Shown here piece by piece: positions 11,635-22,309 of a stretch of 64,000 nucleotides of DNA. The notes below the pieces were generated by a model. It had not been told where the DNA came from. It was given only the letters and a program-made list of their open reading frames with translations, and made no database searches. The DNA lies in NCBI GenBank assembly GCA_019915015.1, contig JAHBBC010000002.1:1674001-1738000 (forward strand), in the 5' to 3' direction. The translations under genes were made by a program, and so were the position numbers. Position 1 is the first letter of the stretch; every line of letters begins with the position of its first letter. The DNA is from Auriscalpium vulgare (lineage: Eukaryota; Basidiomycota; Agaricomycetes; Russulales; Auriscalpiaceae).

Positions 11635-12450
11635 TTAGCCTAGCGCCGCGCTGGACATTCCTGCGCCCAAGTCGACTTCTTCTAGCTCCGAGTCGAACGC
11701 GTCGGGAAGATCGACCTTCGCCGGCCCGAAAGGACTCATATGCGGCATGCAAGCGCGAGGAGCAGCTACCGGCGGGGTAGGCGGGGGGCACGGATTAGGT
11801 GTCCGGGCGCGCGCGCGGTGGTGCACTGGAGGAGGGGAGAGCGCGTTAATGAGGACTTCGCCATATGCTGAGATCACAGGGCCAGGCCCCAGCAACTCTC
11901 CAGCCGGCGCGGGGGCTTCTTGTGGAGAGCACAGGGGAGTGGGTAGGCCGTCTCCCCCCGCGTTTGGGGGGATCTGGATGATGGTCGAGGGACTGACTGC
12001 GCTGGCGGGGGCGACGCTCGCGCGGCCCGCATCGAGGGAGGAAGCAGACCCATTTTTTATAGCTATGTGTTCTATGACTGGCGTGGGATTGGCGGTGAAG
12101 GTGGGACAAGGCTCCGGAGCAAACACCGGGGAGGCGTTGGAAGGCATGCCGCTCTTGCTGCGTCCATGGAAAGCCGGTAGGCTGCGGACGATGACAACTG
12201 GGGGCGTCGGGGCTGTTGCGCATTCCACGCCGTCCGGAGAGCTTGCAGACCCCCGGTAGGCAGCCGCCCACAACGCTTGCCAGGCGGCAACCTCGAGACT
12301 CTGAAGACAAGACGATGAGCGAACTATGCGCAGAGAGATGGTAGCCACACACATAGTATCCGGGGCTTGGGAGGGTGATGTACCGGCGAGAGATGGGCAG
12401 CTCCCAATGCGACATTGTTGGGCAGATGGTAGAGTAGGTGAGGGAGGCAA
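11635..12450 (-). CDS. Doubtful Pro/Ala/Ser-rich open frame
   Basis: An uninterrupted minus-strand frame of 271 codons is Pro-, Ala- and Ser-rich and ends in an acidic segment (AFDSELEEVDLG). Such compositions can arise by chance in GC-rich DNA, and overlapping frames are also open. A possible start further upstream near 12400 with a 60-base intron would change the frame, so no model is firm. No domain is recognised. Confidence 0.3.
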   Translation of the reverse strand: MPPSPTLPSAQQCRIGSCPSLAGTSPSQAPDTMCVATISLRIVRSSSCLQSLEVAAWQALWAAAYRGSASSPDGVECATAPTPPVVIVRSLPAFHGRSKSGMPSNASPVFAPEPCPTFTANPTPVIEHIAIKNGSASSLDAGRASVAPASAVSPSTIIQIPPNAGGDGLPTPLCSPQEAPAPAGELLGPGPVISAYGEVLINALSPPPVHHRARARTPNPCPPPTPPVAAPRACMPHMSPFGPAKVDLPDAFDSELEEVDLGAGMSSAALG

Positions 12451-12661
12451 GGAAGAGAAGGGCGCCTACGCGGAGGAAGGGCGCCAACGCGCCAACAGTC
12501 GCACGGCCCGGGGTCCGTGGCTGTACCAGCACTAATGGCAACCTCAATGATACTCATTCACTTTCCACTCTGAGAGGGGACTTAGTCCATTTCAACTGAG
12601 CTACAGCTACACCGCGGCCTGGTAGGGTCCCCTCCATTTCACCCAACCTTTCTGTGCTGCG

Positions 12662-13757
12662 TCATTTCGAGGCTCCATCGTCCGTGTCCTGCGCGCGACT
12701 CCAGCGTGCAATGGTCTGCCTCCTTTTTTTTGCTGGAGGCGCCGCGTCATCGTCTGACTGCGACGGCGGGGCATCCCTGTGGCTGCGTGCTATCGTCAGC
12801 GAATAACATTCGTTCAGTGGGGGGGCTGCACTCACGTCACTGTGAAGGTCCCTGGGGTTGCGATCTTGACAGGTCGGAGGTCTTCACCGAAAGGCTGCAC
12901 CAGCGGCATGACGTCGCCCTTGTTGGACGGCCGCTCACCTTGCGTCATCCAGCGGTTGTCGACGTCGACGTCGGGGGCGCTCTCTTGCTGTTGCGGCGTA
13001 CGCGTCTGGCGAGCGAGCACCAAGATGCCGTTCTCGTCAAGTGCGCATCCCGCGGGCAAATTGCCGTCCCAGTCGGCGGCATTATCGCCCAGCGATGGTG
13101 GATACGTCTGGTTGTCGACGTCGCAGGCGATCTCTGGCTCGTTGGAGGAGGACCGGGTGCCCGTGGCCTCGTCGCCGCGCGTCAGGTCATTGATGTTGGA
13201 GGCGTTGACTTGTTCGCCCCCGGACGACTGGTTACGCATGGCCTCAGTGCCGGACGGAGCACCCTCATCTTCTCGCGCGCTTCCTTGCTCGCCCTCAGAG
13301 AACTGGTCGTAGCCGTCGTCGTACGGGTCGTCGCTCTCGCGTTCTACCTGCGACTGGTCGCTGGAGGAGTCGCTGCCAGATGTCCCGTCATCGACGTCGT
13401 TGACGATATTTGGCTCACAGTCAGCATGAGTGGTATGTTGGGCGACGTAGCGGGGCCAAGGTTCGAAGGGCTGGGAAGTGCTAGCGGGCGCCGCGGATGG
13501 GTCGTCATGCGCAGCTCGCATGGCCTTCGGTTTGGAGATCACTCGGAAGTGCTGTGTTAAGACAAGGTTAGAGAACAAGCCCTGGGCGGTGATATGCTGG
13601 TACACACCGTGCCCTTCCCGCCGTCCGCTGGCCTGAAGACGATGTCGACCGTGCCGTGCCCGGACATTGCACAATAGAACTCTTCCAGCCGGTCCTGCAC
13701 AGGCGTTCAGCGCCGAACACCATGCTGATGCACAAGGCGACGCACCTTGGTAGCCAT
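12662..13757 (-). CDS. Acidic unknown protein downstream of the Plavaka transposase
   Basis: Four exons on the minus strand (13757-13746, 13694-13608, 13551-12836, 12782-12662) sum to 936 bases and give 311 residues. The first short exons give MATK and a compact segment beginning DRLEEFYCAMSGHG. The large third exon is acidic and low-complexity (runs of Asp, Ser, Glu), with the motif RVISKPKAMR at its start. The last exon ends with a basic cluster AKKRRQ that could be a nuclear signal. Splicing the last intron replaces an immediate stop with this basic tail, which is why I prefer it. No known domain is recognised. It runs in the same direction as the Plavaka gene and may belong to that element or be a host gene. 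Confidence 0.55.
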
Positions 13758-13956
13758 GCTACGCGACGGCAGGAGAGGATGGACAGAGGAGACGATGGTG
13801 TGAGTTGCGAGTCGCCCTGCGCCCAGCCGCTCGAACAGCCTGTGACCGCATGTGACACACGCGCGGCTGGGGTTTGCAGGATTTGCCCTACATAAGCCCT
13901 GCCGTTTCTTAGCGCACACATTCCACTGCATTCATCTAGGGCACAGTATATTGCAT

Positions 13957-16900
13957 TCAGTATATAGATATATAAGTATTACGGTCCGTATAGGAATTGA
14001 CAAAGAAATTTGAGGCCTGCTCCAACACAGTTGAAGACGCCCATGCACGAGGGACTGCTACTCCGAAGTCCGGGATAAGATGCACGCTCCTCACCAGGTC
14101 GCTGATTGGGATAACACTAGCGGCACGAATGCCCGCCACGACGCGTCGGGATATGCGATACATCTGGTGCGCTCGCTCTGGCGCGGGGCCAAAGGGTGTG
14201 AACCACTCGACATATGCAAAATGTGTCGGCACAGGTTTTGCCGTCCCGAACATTGCCTCGCCGGGCGTTCAGACATGGAGAAGACAAGTCGTACCTGGAC
14301 AACCTGCAAGCCTGCCCACACAGACTGCTTGAGCAACATGTCTCATGCCATAGAAAGAACTCGTACCGTTAACACCCGGGGCGTTGTCGTTGTCTTCATC
14401 GTCTGCGGTGTCCACGCGTGCGAGCGCGGTGTCGAAACGGCTGGGTTGACGACGGCCGAGGGTGTCGCGGTACGGCGGGTGCGTGTGGATGCTGTCCAGA
14501 GTTTCGGGTGCGTCGTCTTGGCCCTGAGCGTCGGGATGCCAGAACTTTACACGATGGAACGCGGCAACATAGCCAAAAGGTAAGGCCAACGTTGCAGCGC
14601 GGGCTTTGACCAAGCGGGGTGAGAGGTCCGGGTGATTCCATCGGACGATGAGCTCAGACAGCAGGGACCGAAGGCGCATTGCACCATAAAGTCTCCCAGC
14701 GTTCCTGAATGTCACGGCCTTGACGGTGGGGTGCATGGTGAGTTTGAGACGGAGGTGCCGCGGGATGTACGCAGGATCATAGCCCCCGACTGGAGGCTCT
14801 CCGGCGAGCCTCCATTTCACGTAGGCGTCGTGTCTCATCACCTTCTCGCGTCGCAGAAGCCACTTTGTCATTTGATTATATTCGTCCTTGCGGTTGGTTG
14901 CTCGGTACGCGTCCTTCGCCAGGTCGATATACAGACGCTCGGTGTATTCCGTGTTGTAGTTGTCCGTTGTGCCGAAATCCTTGATGGCCTCGACGTAGTG
15001 CATCATCGCGTGGAGTTTGGGCAGCTCGAAGTCGGGCCGCACACCCAGCTCGATGAAGATTGCCTTGTTGGCATGGAATCGCGCCAGGGCGCTCTCAAGG
15101 TAGGCGAGGGTGTCCGAAGAGTGTGAGGGGTATTGGGCGACATAGACGAAGTCCAGCAGGGCCCGTAGGGCGCAGATGAGCCGATAGGAAGAGAGCCCAT
15201 CAGGGAGAGGAAGGCCGGGAATAATGCCAAGTAAGACGCGGCAGATGTCCTTGTGTTCTTGCCCTGACACACGAGAGAGGTGCGAGATTCCCGAAGCGAA
15301 TATTTGTACCGAATGATTGGGAGGCAGGCGAGCGAATCGCGCATCAATCTCCTCTGCTCCGAATGCATCCTTCAACCAATTGATGATATGCTTCATCATG
15401 CCTTGATAGAGTTGATGCAGGATGTCGGGGGTGATGGCCTGGTGGACGTTGGCGAAGGGAAGGTCCTCCCAGAAGGGGTGGTGGATGGGCTTCAAGTCTG
15501 CGTTCTGGCAAGCTTTGATATAAGCGGCGGGCCCTCTGTCGATCGTGCGGAGGGCGCGAATGATATCGCGCATGTCGCGGCGCTCGGCTGGGACGTAGGC
15601 TCCTAGCCCGATGTTGTCGATTATACATCCCCGAGGACACTGTCCCGTTTTGCACGCAGCGACCAGGCATTGCTCCGGGTAGTCGCCCACGAAGACGGCA
15701 AAGATGGGATGGCAGCGACGGACCACGCCGTCGCCGCTGGCCATGGGGACGCCGTACAGGCCTGGCTCCTTGATAGGCGTCATAATCTTCCTCATGCATG
15801 CATGGAATACGTTGGCGAGGGCCCGTGTGCGCGTAGGCTGGCTTTTGATGTGCATGAGCCGGGCAGTGGGGAGATAACCGAGCAGGACTTGGGCGCGACG
15901 GGATGGTTTGCGGCGGATTTCTTTGGGGATGTTGCCGATGGTCAGGTAGATTGGGTACGCTGCCTTGTTTCGGAAAAGCGTCACTTGAGTCTTGTCTGTC
16001 GCCACGATCAATGGGACTACTGTGGCGCCCGGCTGAATCTTCTCAAGCGCCGCCTAGCAAATGTTCAAGGCCCGTTAACTCAATTGCGACAAGACGAAAC
16101 ATTGCGGGGCACGCACCTGGACTCTCCACCACCATTTGCCTGTGTGCATCTGGCTGTATACGCGCGGCGCCCCATTCTCCCCACTTGTGTAGTGTCGCTC
16201 GGGTTTGAAGGCCAGGTGCGGCGCGAATTCGGGGTCGCCATAGAGAGCCTTGATACACTCCAAGGGATCCCGGTAATAGAACTCGTATTCCTCTCCTGCG
16301 ACGGCAATCTTGTCTCGAGTGAACGTGGGGCGCTTGGGAAGGTGCGTGTCGATAATCGAATTAAGCTCGTTCGCGTTCTTGAAGGGAAGCGCGAGGCGAT
16401 CAACGACCTAGCCGTGGAGGCAAGTGTCAGGTTTTCCTATCTGTCTGAAACGAGCAGCGCTTACCTCGTCTATTGACAGAAGGTCCGTTAGCGCCGTCAA
16501 CGTGGGCCCGCGGGTTTTGGCCCATTTTGCCAGCTCCCAAGCGAGTTTGGATGGGAATGGGTGATATGGGTTGTTGGGGTCATTGGCGGCTGCGATGCTC
16601 GCCGTGTACTTTGCGAATCCATCCGGGTCTGCCGCCGCCATCCGAGCGCCCGCTGCGCCATCAAAATCAACAACGAATGTGTCTTCCCAGTCTGAGTCGG
16701 CACCTGCATGAGTCGGTGCAACCAGGGGCTCGGGTGGGGGCGGTCCGTTGTCGTCAGGCGCATTCGGAGATGAAGAGCGACCGCGTGGGGACGATGGGGC
16801 AATGGGTGAGGAGGGAGGCTCGTGCGCAAGCTCTGGCACATGTTCTTCCTCTAGCCACTCCGCTGGACGATCGTCATCGTCGTCGTCCACATCGGAGTCG

Positions 16901-17387
16901 GGGTTGGCGCTCAGCCTCCGCTCTGGTGACCCAGACGCGCGCGCTTCATCGTTGGAGTCTTCGTCTGAGTCGTGAGCCCAGTTGAAGTCGTCCGCATCGT
17001 AGTCTTCGCCGAAGAAATCGCCTGCGAAGTAGTGCCCCGTGCCTGCTGGTGGATGGTCCGGGTTGGCGGCGTCGTGGTCGTCGCTGTCCAGTGCAATCGG
17101 CGACGGAGTGCGCCCTGCATACCCCGCCTGTGCGGATGGTAGCTCCTCGTCTTCATCACTATCGACGTCGATGGGAGAAGATGCGCGTTGCGCCTGGGGA
17201 GATGCAGGTCGCGGGCCGGAGGTACTGGGCGTCGGGTGGGCGCGGCGGGGGTCGAGTCGGAGAGCTGTGAAGGGCTGCTGCCGCTGCTGCGAGCGGCACT
17301 TTGGGTTGGGGTCATGGCCTGATGCTTGGCCAGGCCCGAGCTTGATAAGGACGCTAGACAGCCAGCGCATCGAAAATTCTTGGACAT
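13957..17387 (-). pseudogene. Plavaka-type transposase, lightly damaged
   Basis: Exons 17370-16465, 16407-16117, 16053-14367 and 14294-13957 (minus) read in one frame. Plavaka hallmarks are clear: YRDPLECIKAL, TGKWWWRVQ, LIVATDKTQVTLFRNKAAYP, TIGNIPKEIRRKPSRRAQ, GDGVVRRCHPIFAVFVGDYPEQ, ITPDILHQLYQG, FGTTDNYNTEYTERL and the C-terminal AYVEWFTPF and VNSYTDRNTY blocks. The DKT, GDYPEQ and TE motifs probably carry the catalytic acids. Two lesions are visible. An in-frame TGA at 14271-14269 would remove about 100 conserved C-terminal residues. The N-terminal zinc-finger-like segment (FRCAGC and GLAKHQAMT, from 17387) is one frame away from NPKC that should follow it near 17308. The acidic linker after the finger is normal for the family. 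Terminal repeats were not identified. Confidence 0.85.
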
Positions 17388-17590
17388 AGCGCAGAGTGTT
17401 GACTATGTATGTGATAGCGCGGAGAATTAGGACTGCGCACGCGGCGTCAGCCTCTGAGTCTATCCTAAATCAGGCGCGGAGTTGAACTTACAAATTTCGA
17501 TGGGCCTTGCCAACAAGACCTCCCTTCATCGCTCACCCCTCCACCCCTACCTGCGCCGCAGCCTGAGCAGCATCCCAACGTCAACGCCCC
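17388..17590. promoter_or_regulatory. Divergent promoter region
   Basis: About 200 bases separate the start of the Plavaka gene (minus) from the start of the DUF6532-type gene (plus), so both promoters must lie here or overlap the genes. C/T-rich tracts precede the ATG at 17591. No specific TATA box is convincing. Confidence 0.4.
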
Positions 17591-18718
17591 ATGTCCGCAC
17601 GCAAAAAGGGCAAGAACCCTGCAGAATCTTCGCCCGCGCCACCCCGAGAAGGCCGCGTGACACGCGGGGCAGTGGCCAGACAGGCAGCGGGCGACCAGCC
17701 AACTACCCGCACGAGCAAACCAACCGCCGCCGCCAGGACTAAGCGCCGCTCGCAGGGGGCCAGCACGGGCGAAGTGGAGCTGATGGACGTGGAAGTGGAC
17801 GGTGAGAGTCTCCATTAGCGTCTCCAGGGCCTAGTAAAAATTTTCAGTAGACTCACCTCACTCCCTAGACCTCCAGCAAGACGACGTCGTGATGAAGTCA
17901 ACGGTCAAGAAGGCAGCGCGCAAGCGTGCCAACACAGGAAGCGCTCGACATGAGCAGGTGACTAAGAAGACGAAAAAAGGCAATCAGGTGCTTCTCGAAG
18001 GCGCCAATGACGGCCTTGTACTCACTTGATTCTGTTCAAGGTTGAAGGTGACGACGCCGGCGTTGCGAGGCTGTACGCAGACTCCGATGGGCGGGTGGAT
18101 GGCGCAGAGGACGAGCAAGAGCCCGGTAAGTCTGCCACTGCTCTTACCATTGTGGCCGCGCTGCTGACGCGGTTGACGCAGACTTGATCGCCCCCGGTGC
18201 GCACTTGGGCAGCGCTGACGAGGACGCGTCTGGCTCGGACGCGGCAGCGAAGGGGCGGGTATTGAAGGAGACGAAGACTTCGACCTCCAGGGCAATCCAG
18301 CGGAGCAAGAGGGCGGAGCAGATGGCGAAGAAGCGGGAGGTGCTACGCGCGGGCGCAAAATGGGCAAGGCGGCTGCGGCGCGTTTTCAAGTAGCGGTGAG
18401 TCTGGTCCTGTCTCTCCTGGGCTCAACGCTTACCGTCGTATTTGGGTGCAGATCCCTGAGTTCGTCGAGGCATCCCCACCGCCTGCATCAAGGCGCTCTA
18501 TGTCAGTAGGCGACGACCCTGCAGACGAAGCGGACGACGAGCCCGAGAGCACCCTCACTGCCAGACAGAAGCGCGGCCACAACCGTCTGCACAATGTCGT
18601 GCTCGACTCAGACACGGCGTCCGAGGATGACACGAGGGCGCGTCATGTGAAGAAAGGCAAGACTCCTCATCGGGAGCCGGCGCCTGGGAAGGGTGATACC
18701 AAAGCGACCGAGCCATCA

Positions 18719-18885
18719 TCTGGTAATTTGGCTTGTTGTTACCTGTCTAGCGACTGACTTGGTCATGCGACGTACCAGTTAAGGCGGCCAGGAAAGGGAC
18801 TGGGCCATCGTCTGGTGAGTTTGCTTATTGTTAGCCGACTAGCGACTGACTTGGTCATGCAACGCACCAGGTAAGGCGGCCAGGA
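18719..18885 (+). repeat. Tandem duplication of an intron plus a small exon
   Basis: Within the DUF6532-type gene, a 92-base unit made of a 56-base intron and the start of an exon occurs twice: introns 18723-18778 and 18815-18870, followed by exon starts TTAAGGCGGCCAGGAA and GTAAGGCGGCCAGGAA. The 36-base exon between them adds 12 residues in frame. The internal intron core CGACTGACTTGGTCATGC is shared exactly. Confidence 0.8.
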
Positions 18886-20428
18886 ATGGCGGGGGTGCAA
18901 GCAAGAAGAAGGCCACGTTGTCCTCCGCAGTGAGCAAGGCAGTTGCGGGAGCGCCAGCGCAGGCCAACGCCCAGGCACGCAGCGCATCGGCATTAGGAAA
19001 GGACACTCAGGGTGCGTCAGCGACGGTTCAAGCGCAAGCGCCGCTGCGGGCCACGTCAACGTCGAGCAAGCACGCAGTTGGCGCCTCAGCAACAAGCGGT
19101 CATGCGCAACCCGCGGCGATGTCGACCAAACACGTTGCTGGCGTGCCAGCGACGAGCAGCGTCCCCGCACTGCCCGTGCCGAAGAACGCCAATGTAAGGA
19201 AGACGGCCACGGCGAAGACCTCGAGCAAAGCGGGGGCAAGCGCGAGCGCAAAGTCAAGCCAGAGAAGTGGTTCGAAGGCGACGTCGGGGCGTGCGACGCC
19301 GGCCACCACAGGTGTGTCTCACCTCCGTCGTTTTTCTGCAAAGACAGTGACTGTACTACCTCCCAGAACCGCCAGCGACACCGGCGCTTTCTCGGGAGCA
19401 GTCACCCAGCGCATGGTCCGTGTCGTCGGGACCGCAGCCTGTTGCTGACAGGGAAGACGTGCAGCGCGAGTCCGCTCGAATGAGCCTAATAACAGGAGCA
19501 CCTGGGCGCGGCCCAGGTAGGTTCGCGCCTCCCGTCAGCGAGCTAGGTAGCGACTTACGTTGTATAGGTGCGGGGTAAGACGGCACTGATGCCATACCCT
19601 TGGACACGGTAGGCTGCGTCTGCTATCCTCTGGCGCACATTGCATAACAACCACGTCCCTCAGCAGCCCAACGACAACTCTCAGGGCCCCGCGCCCCCGC
19701 TCCAAGGCGAGAGGGGCGCGTGGTCGCGTGAGCTCGACCTGGTATTTGAAGACGAGCAAACCTTCGCGGGTCATTCGAAACAGCAGCCTCGAGTCAAGAA
19801 GGTCCTGACGCAGGCGTGCACAAAGAGCCTACCTCAAGAAATGTTCTGGAAGCACCCCATTCCAGCAGGGCCCTATCGTTATGAACTCGCGCGGTCTGCC
19901 CTCATCAGGGCTGGGCAGGATCTCGACGACGACGAGATGGTCCGTCGAATGTCCGCGGACAGGTCGTACATTGATGCACTCAGCGAAGTCGTAAGGCGCT
20001 CAGGCTTGCATGTCCTGTTGCGTCATGCTGATGGTTCTGATTTTGTAGGTGAAGGAACGCTTAAACAATATACAAAGCGTCATGAAGGCCCGGGTGTCGA
20101 CGCTGCCTATCAGCGAGAGGTATGGTCTGTTACCCTCGGACACAGCAGATCAACGCGCAGCGCTTGTCGCGAAGATCACGACGAAGCCAAATTACCTGTT
20201 CATTTTGCCAAAGGATGTGAAGGTGCGTTGTGCTCAGTGTGCATGCCTTCTACTAGTATATTTGCTGATTCCACAGGCAGACTGGACGACTCTCAAAGGG
20301 CGAACCATTCTGTCATCCCATCATCATTGAGGCCCTCTCCTCCATTTTCTTTGGGCCGAAGGCTCTCCACACATTCCCTGACGACGTGTTTCGAGTTGAT
20401 GTTGAAGCCGCGGACGACTTGTACCACT

Positions 20429-20433
20429 CGGAC
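20429..20433 (+). repeat. Target-site duplication CGGAC, left copy
   Basis: CGGAC directly precedes the 5' LTR; the same five bases directly follow the 3' LTR at 37802-37806. Five bases is the usual length for Ty3/Gypsy integration. Confidence 0.9.
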
Positions 20434-21046
20434 TGTGACGGGAGAAAGAGGCCCGGAGGTAACGCGGGCAGAAGGTCATCAGTCTCGACGCAGGACGCTA
20501 TTAGATTACTGTACAATAGATTAGATTAGTCGGAGTTTGAAGATGTCTGTAAGTATATAAGTTGTGTACTGACAGCATCGTGCATCAACAATACAACGTG
20601 TTTCTTTTTCTTTCTCTTTTTCTCGTCTCGTCCTCTTCCTCAATTCTCTTCAAGTCTCCCTCAAGTATAGTAGTTGCTAGTCGACTACGAGAATCGACGA
20701 CGCGACGACGCGACGAGTCACGAGCGCGTGAGGCTTCTCGAGCGCCAACAGCGCGCCCACAGAACCACACACGCGCGACGCACTTGGGCCGTCGGCGCCT
20801 CGCCCTTCTCTCTCTCGAGCCAGTCACCAGGAGGAAGCCTCCTAACGACTGAGCTCCCGCTCGGGCCTCGCGCCTACGGGCGTGATCACTTCTCCTCGCC
20901 CTCCACTTCTTCCGTGCTACGGAGGAGGTCTGTCAACACGGGAAAGCCCCGTACCGACAGGACAACACACCTTTGGTTCCTCCCTGGGCTCGTCTCTCGC
21001 CCGTCCTACGCCCGAATCTCGAGACTCACCTATCAGAGGCGTCTCA
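20434..21046 (+). repeat. 5' LTR of the chromovirus
   Basis: 613 bases, beginning TGTGACGGGAGAAAG and ending GAGGCGTCTCA, thus TG...CA. It matches 37189-37801 almost perfectly (three visible differences, for example CTCGAG versus CTTGAG near the end). Four bases after it, a TGG trinucleotide at 21051 could start the primer-binding site (TGGACACATCC), but I cannot assign the tRNA. Confidence 0.95.
20554..20560 (+). promoter_or_regulatory. TATA box of the LTR promoter
   Basis: TATATAA lies about 120 bases into the LTR, followed by a C/T-rich stretch, a usual arrangement for the U3/R promoter. The same motif is present in the 3' LTR near 37309. Confidence 0.5.
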
Positions 21047-21118
21047 AAGGTGGACACATCCGGAACGTAGGACACGAAAACCGGTCCTGAGGAACTTTCT
21101 TCGCAAGTCGGGAACAGT

Positions 21119-21838
21119 ATGCCGCCGCCTAGCCCAAGTCATCTACAGACTCCCTCCAGAGCGGCTACATTGGATTATTCTTTCACTCCCAGGCGCGCTG
21201 GAGAAGTGAAAGCCCAGTCGCGACATTTGCCAGCAGCCCCTCAGTCAGAGGAAGACATTACTTTGGACAATGCGTCTCGTGCGGAAATTGCGGACAGCAT
21301 TTACGCGAAATTTCGCACTTCTCCCGACGACTACGAACCATCTCTAGAAGCACGAGTGGAGGCTTTGATCAGTGCTCCGCTGTCACAACGATATATTCTA
21401 CGAGATGGACCTCTATTACCCGTAGGATCGGAGCAATATTCGTTGAAATCTCATGCGTTGTGGCCTGCTATTGGAGTAGCCGCAGAGCTTCAGGATTTAA
21501 TTTCACAACTCTATGCGCTCCTGGATCCCCCAAGGTCGAGCTTTGTCATTGACTATAACAATCATCTAATTGTTGCGCTGCGAGGATCCCGTACATTGAA
21601 CGAGCTCGACTTAGCCTGGGAAATCCTCGTACACCGGCTTTCCTTAGCTGTCAAACACTTGGAGAAAGCTAGAGAGGAAATAGTAGGGTCGGTCAGAATC
21701 GCTTCGCCAGCCACAACCACGCAATCCGAGACAGTGCGACTCCACGGACTAAGTACTCTTAACGTTCTCAAAGAGTATTTACATGTTGAAGAGAGCCGTT
21801 GCTACGCACGGCAGGCGATTCCATCCAAGCATAGTTAA
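21119..21838 (+). pseudogene. Gag N-terminal fragment of the chromovirus, cut by insertion
   Basis: The frame opens with ATG at 21119, 73 bases after the 5' LTR, and encodes retroelement sequence up to codon TTA at 21779-21781. The following 19 codons to the stop at 21836-21838 come from the inserted AT-rich element. Helical, charged sequence (DLISQLYALL, LDLAWEILVHRL) fits a Gag N-terminal domain. If the insertion and one ACA copy are removed, the next codon is completed by base 26623 and the frame runs directly into the Gag-Pol frame. This is therefore the missing beginning of the polyprotein and not a separate gene. Confidence 0.8.
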
Positions 21839-22133
21839 TAATGTTATGGTGAGTATATGATGCATTTGAAAATGTGACTATAAATACCAGCAACAAAGTA
21901 AAGATGCCTTGGGAATGCAAAATTCTCAGTCTTCCCTCAATTATTTGTTCAGTTGTACATGAGGAAACAAAGAGGGAGCTATGGTTTATATATACTTACA
22001 AGTGATGTCTATTCATTTGGAGTTCAACAATTTTAGAGTTTGTTAATTGCAGAAGGAGTGGTGAAGGAAAGCATTTGTAGCAAACATGTGGCTTATAAGG
22101 ATGGATGATATACTGACCTAAATCTACATGAAC
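21781..22133 (+). repeat. Left terminal block of the AT-rich element
   Basis: 353 bases shared, in inverted orientation, with 10778-11130. It has no repeats of the minisatellite type and no coding potential beyond the read-through of the interrupted gag frame. Confidence 0.9.
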
Positions 22134-22309
22134 AATGATCTGAGGTCAAATTTACTACATATGGCGTTAGTTCAGAAGCCAATAGAGCAGTCAATATTGA
22201 ATTGTTAATGTATATGGCACCCAGGCCATGAACAAACACAAGCAACAATATTGAATCTTTAATCTATGCTACACTCGAAAGTAATCAAACCCTAAGCCTA
22301 CTGAGGCGA

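Noticed and set aside
12706..13560. Plus-strand frame opposite the acidic gene
   Set aside because: It is the antisense shadow of a frame-consistent four-exon minus-strand gene; composition follows the complementary acidic codons.
15670..16476. Plus-strand frame opposite the Plavaka transposase
   Set aside because: The minus strand carries unmistakable transposase motifs; this frame is antisense.
10778..22133. The 353-base inverted pair as terminal repeats of one 11.4-kb transposon
   Set aside because: The inner edge of the right copy lies in gag of a retroelement that is inserted in a host gene beginning inside the interval. The right copy also continues into its own minisatellite body. 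They are independent insertions of one family in opposite directions.
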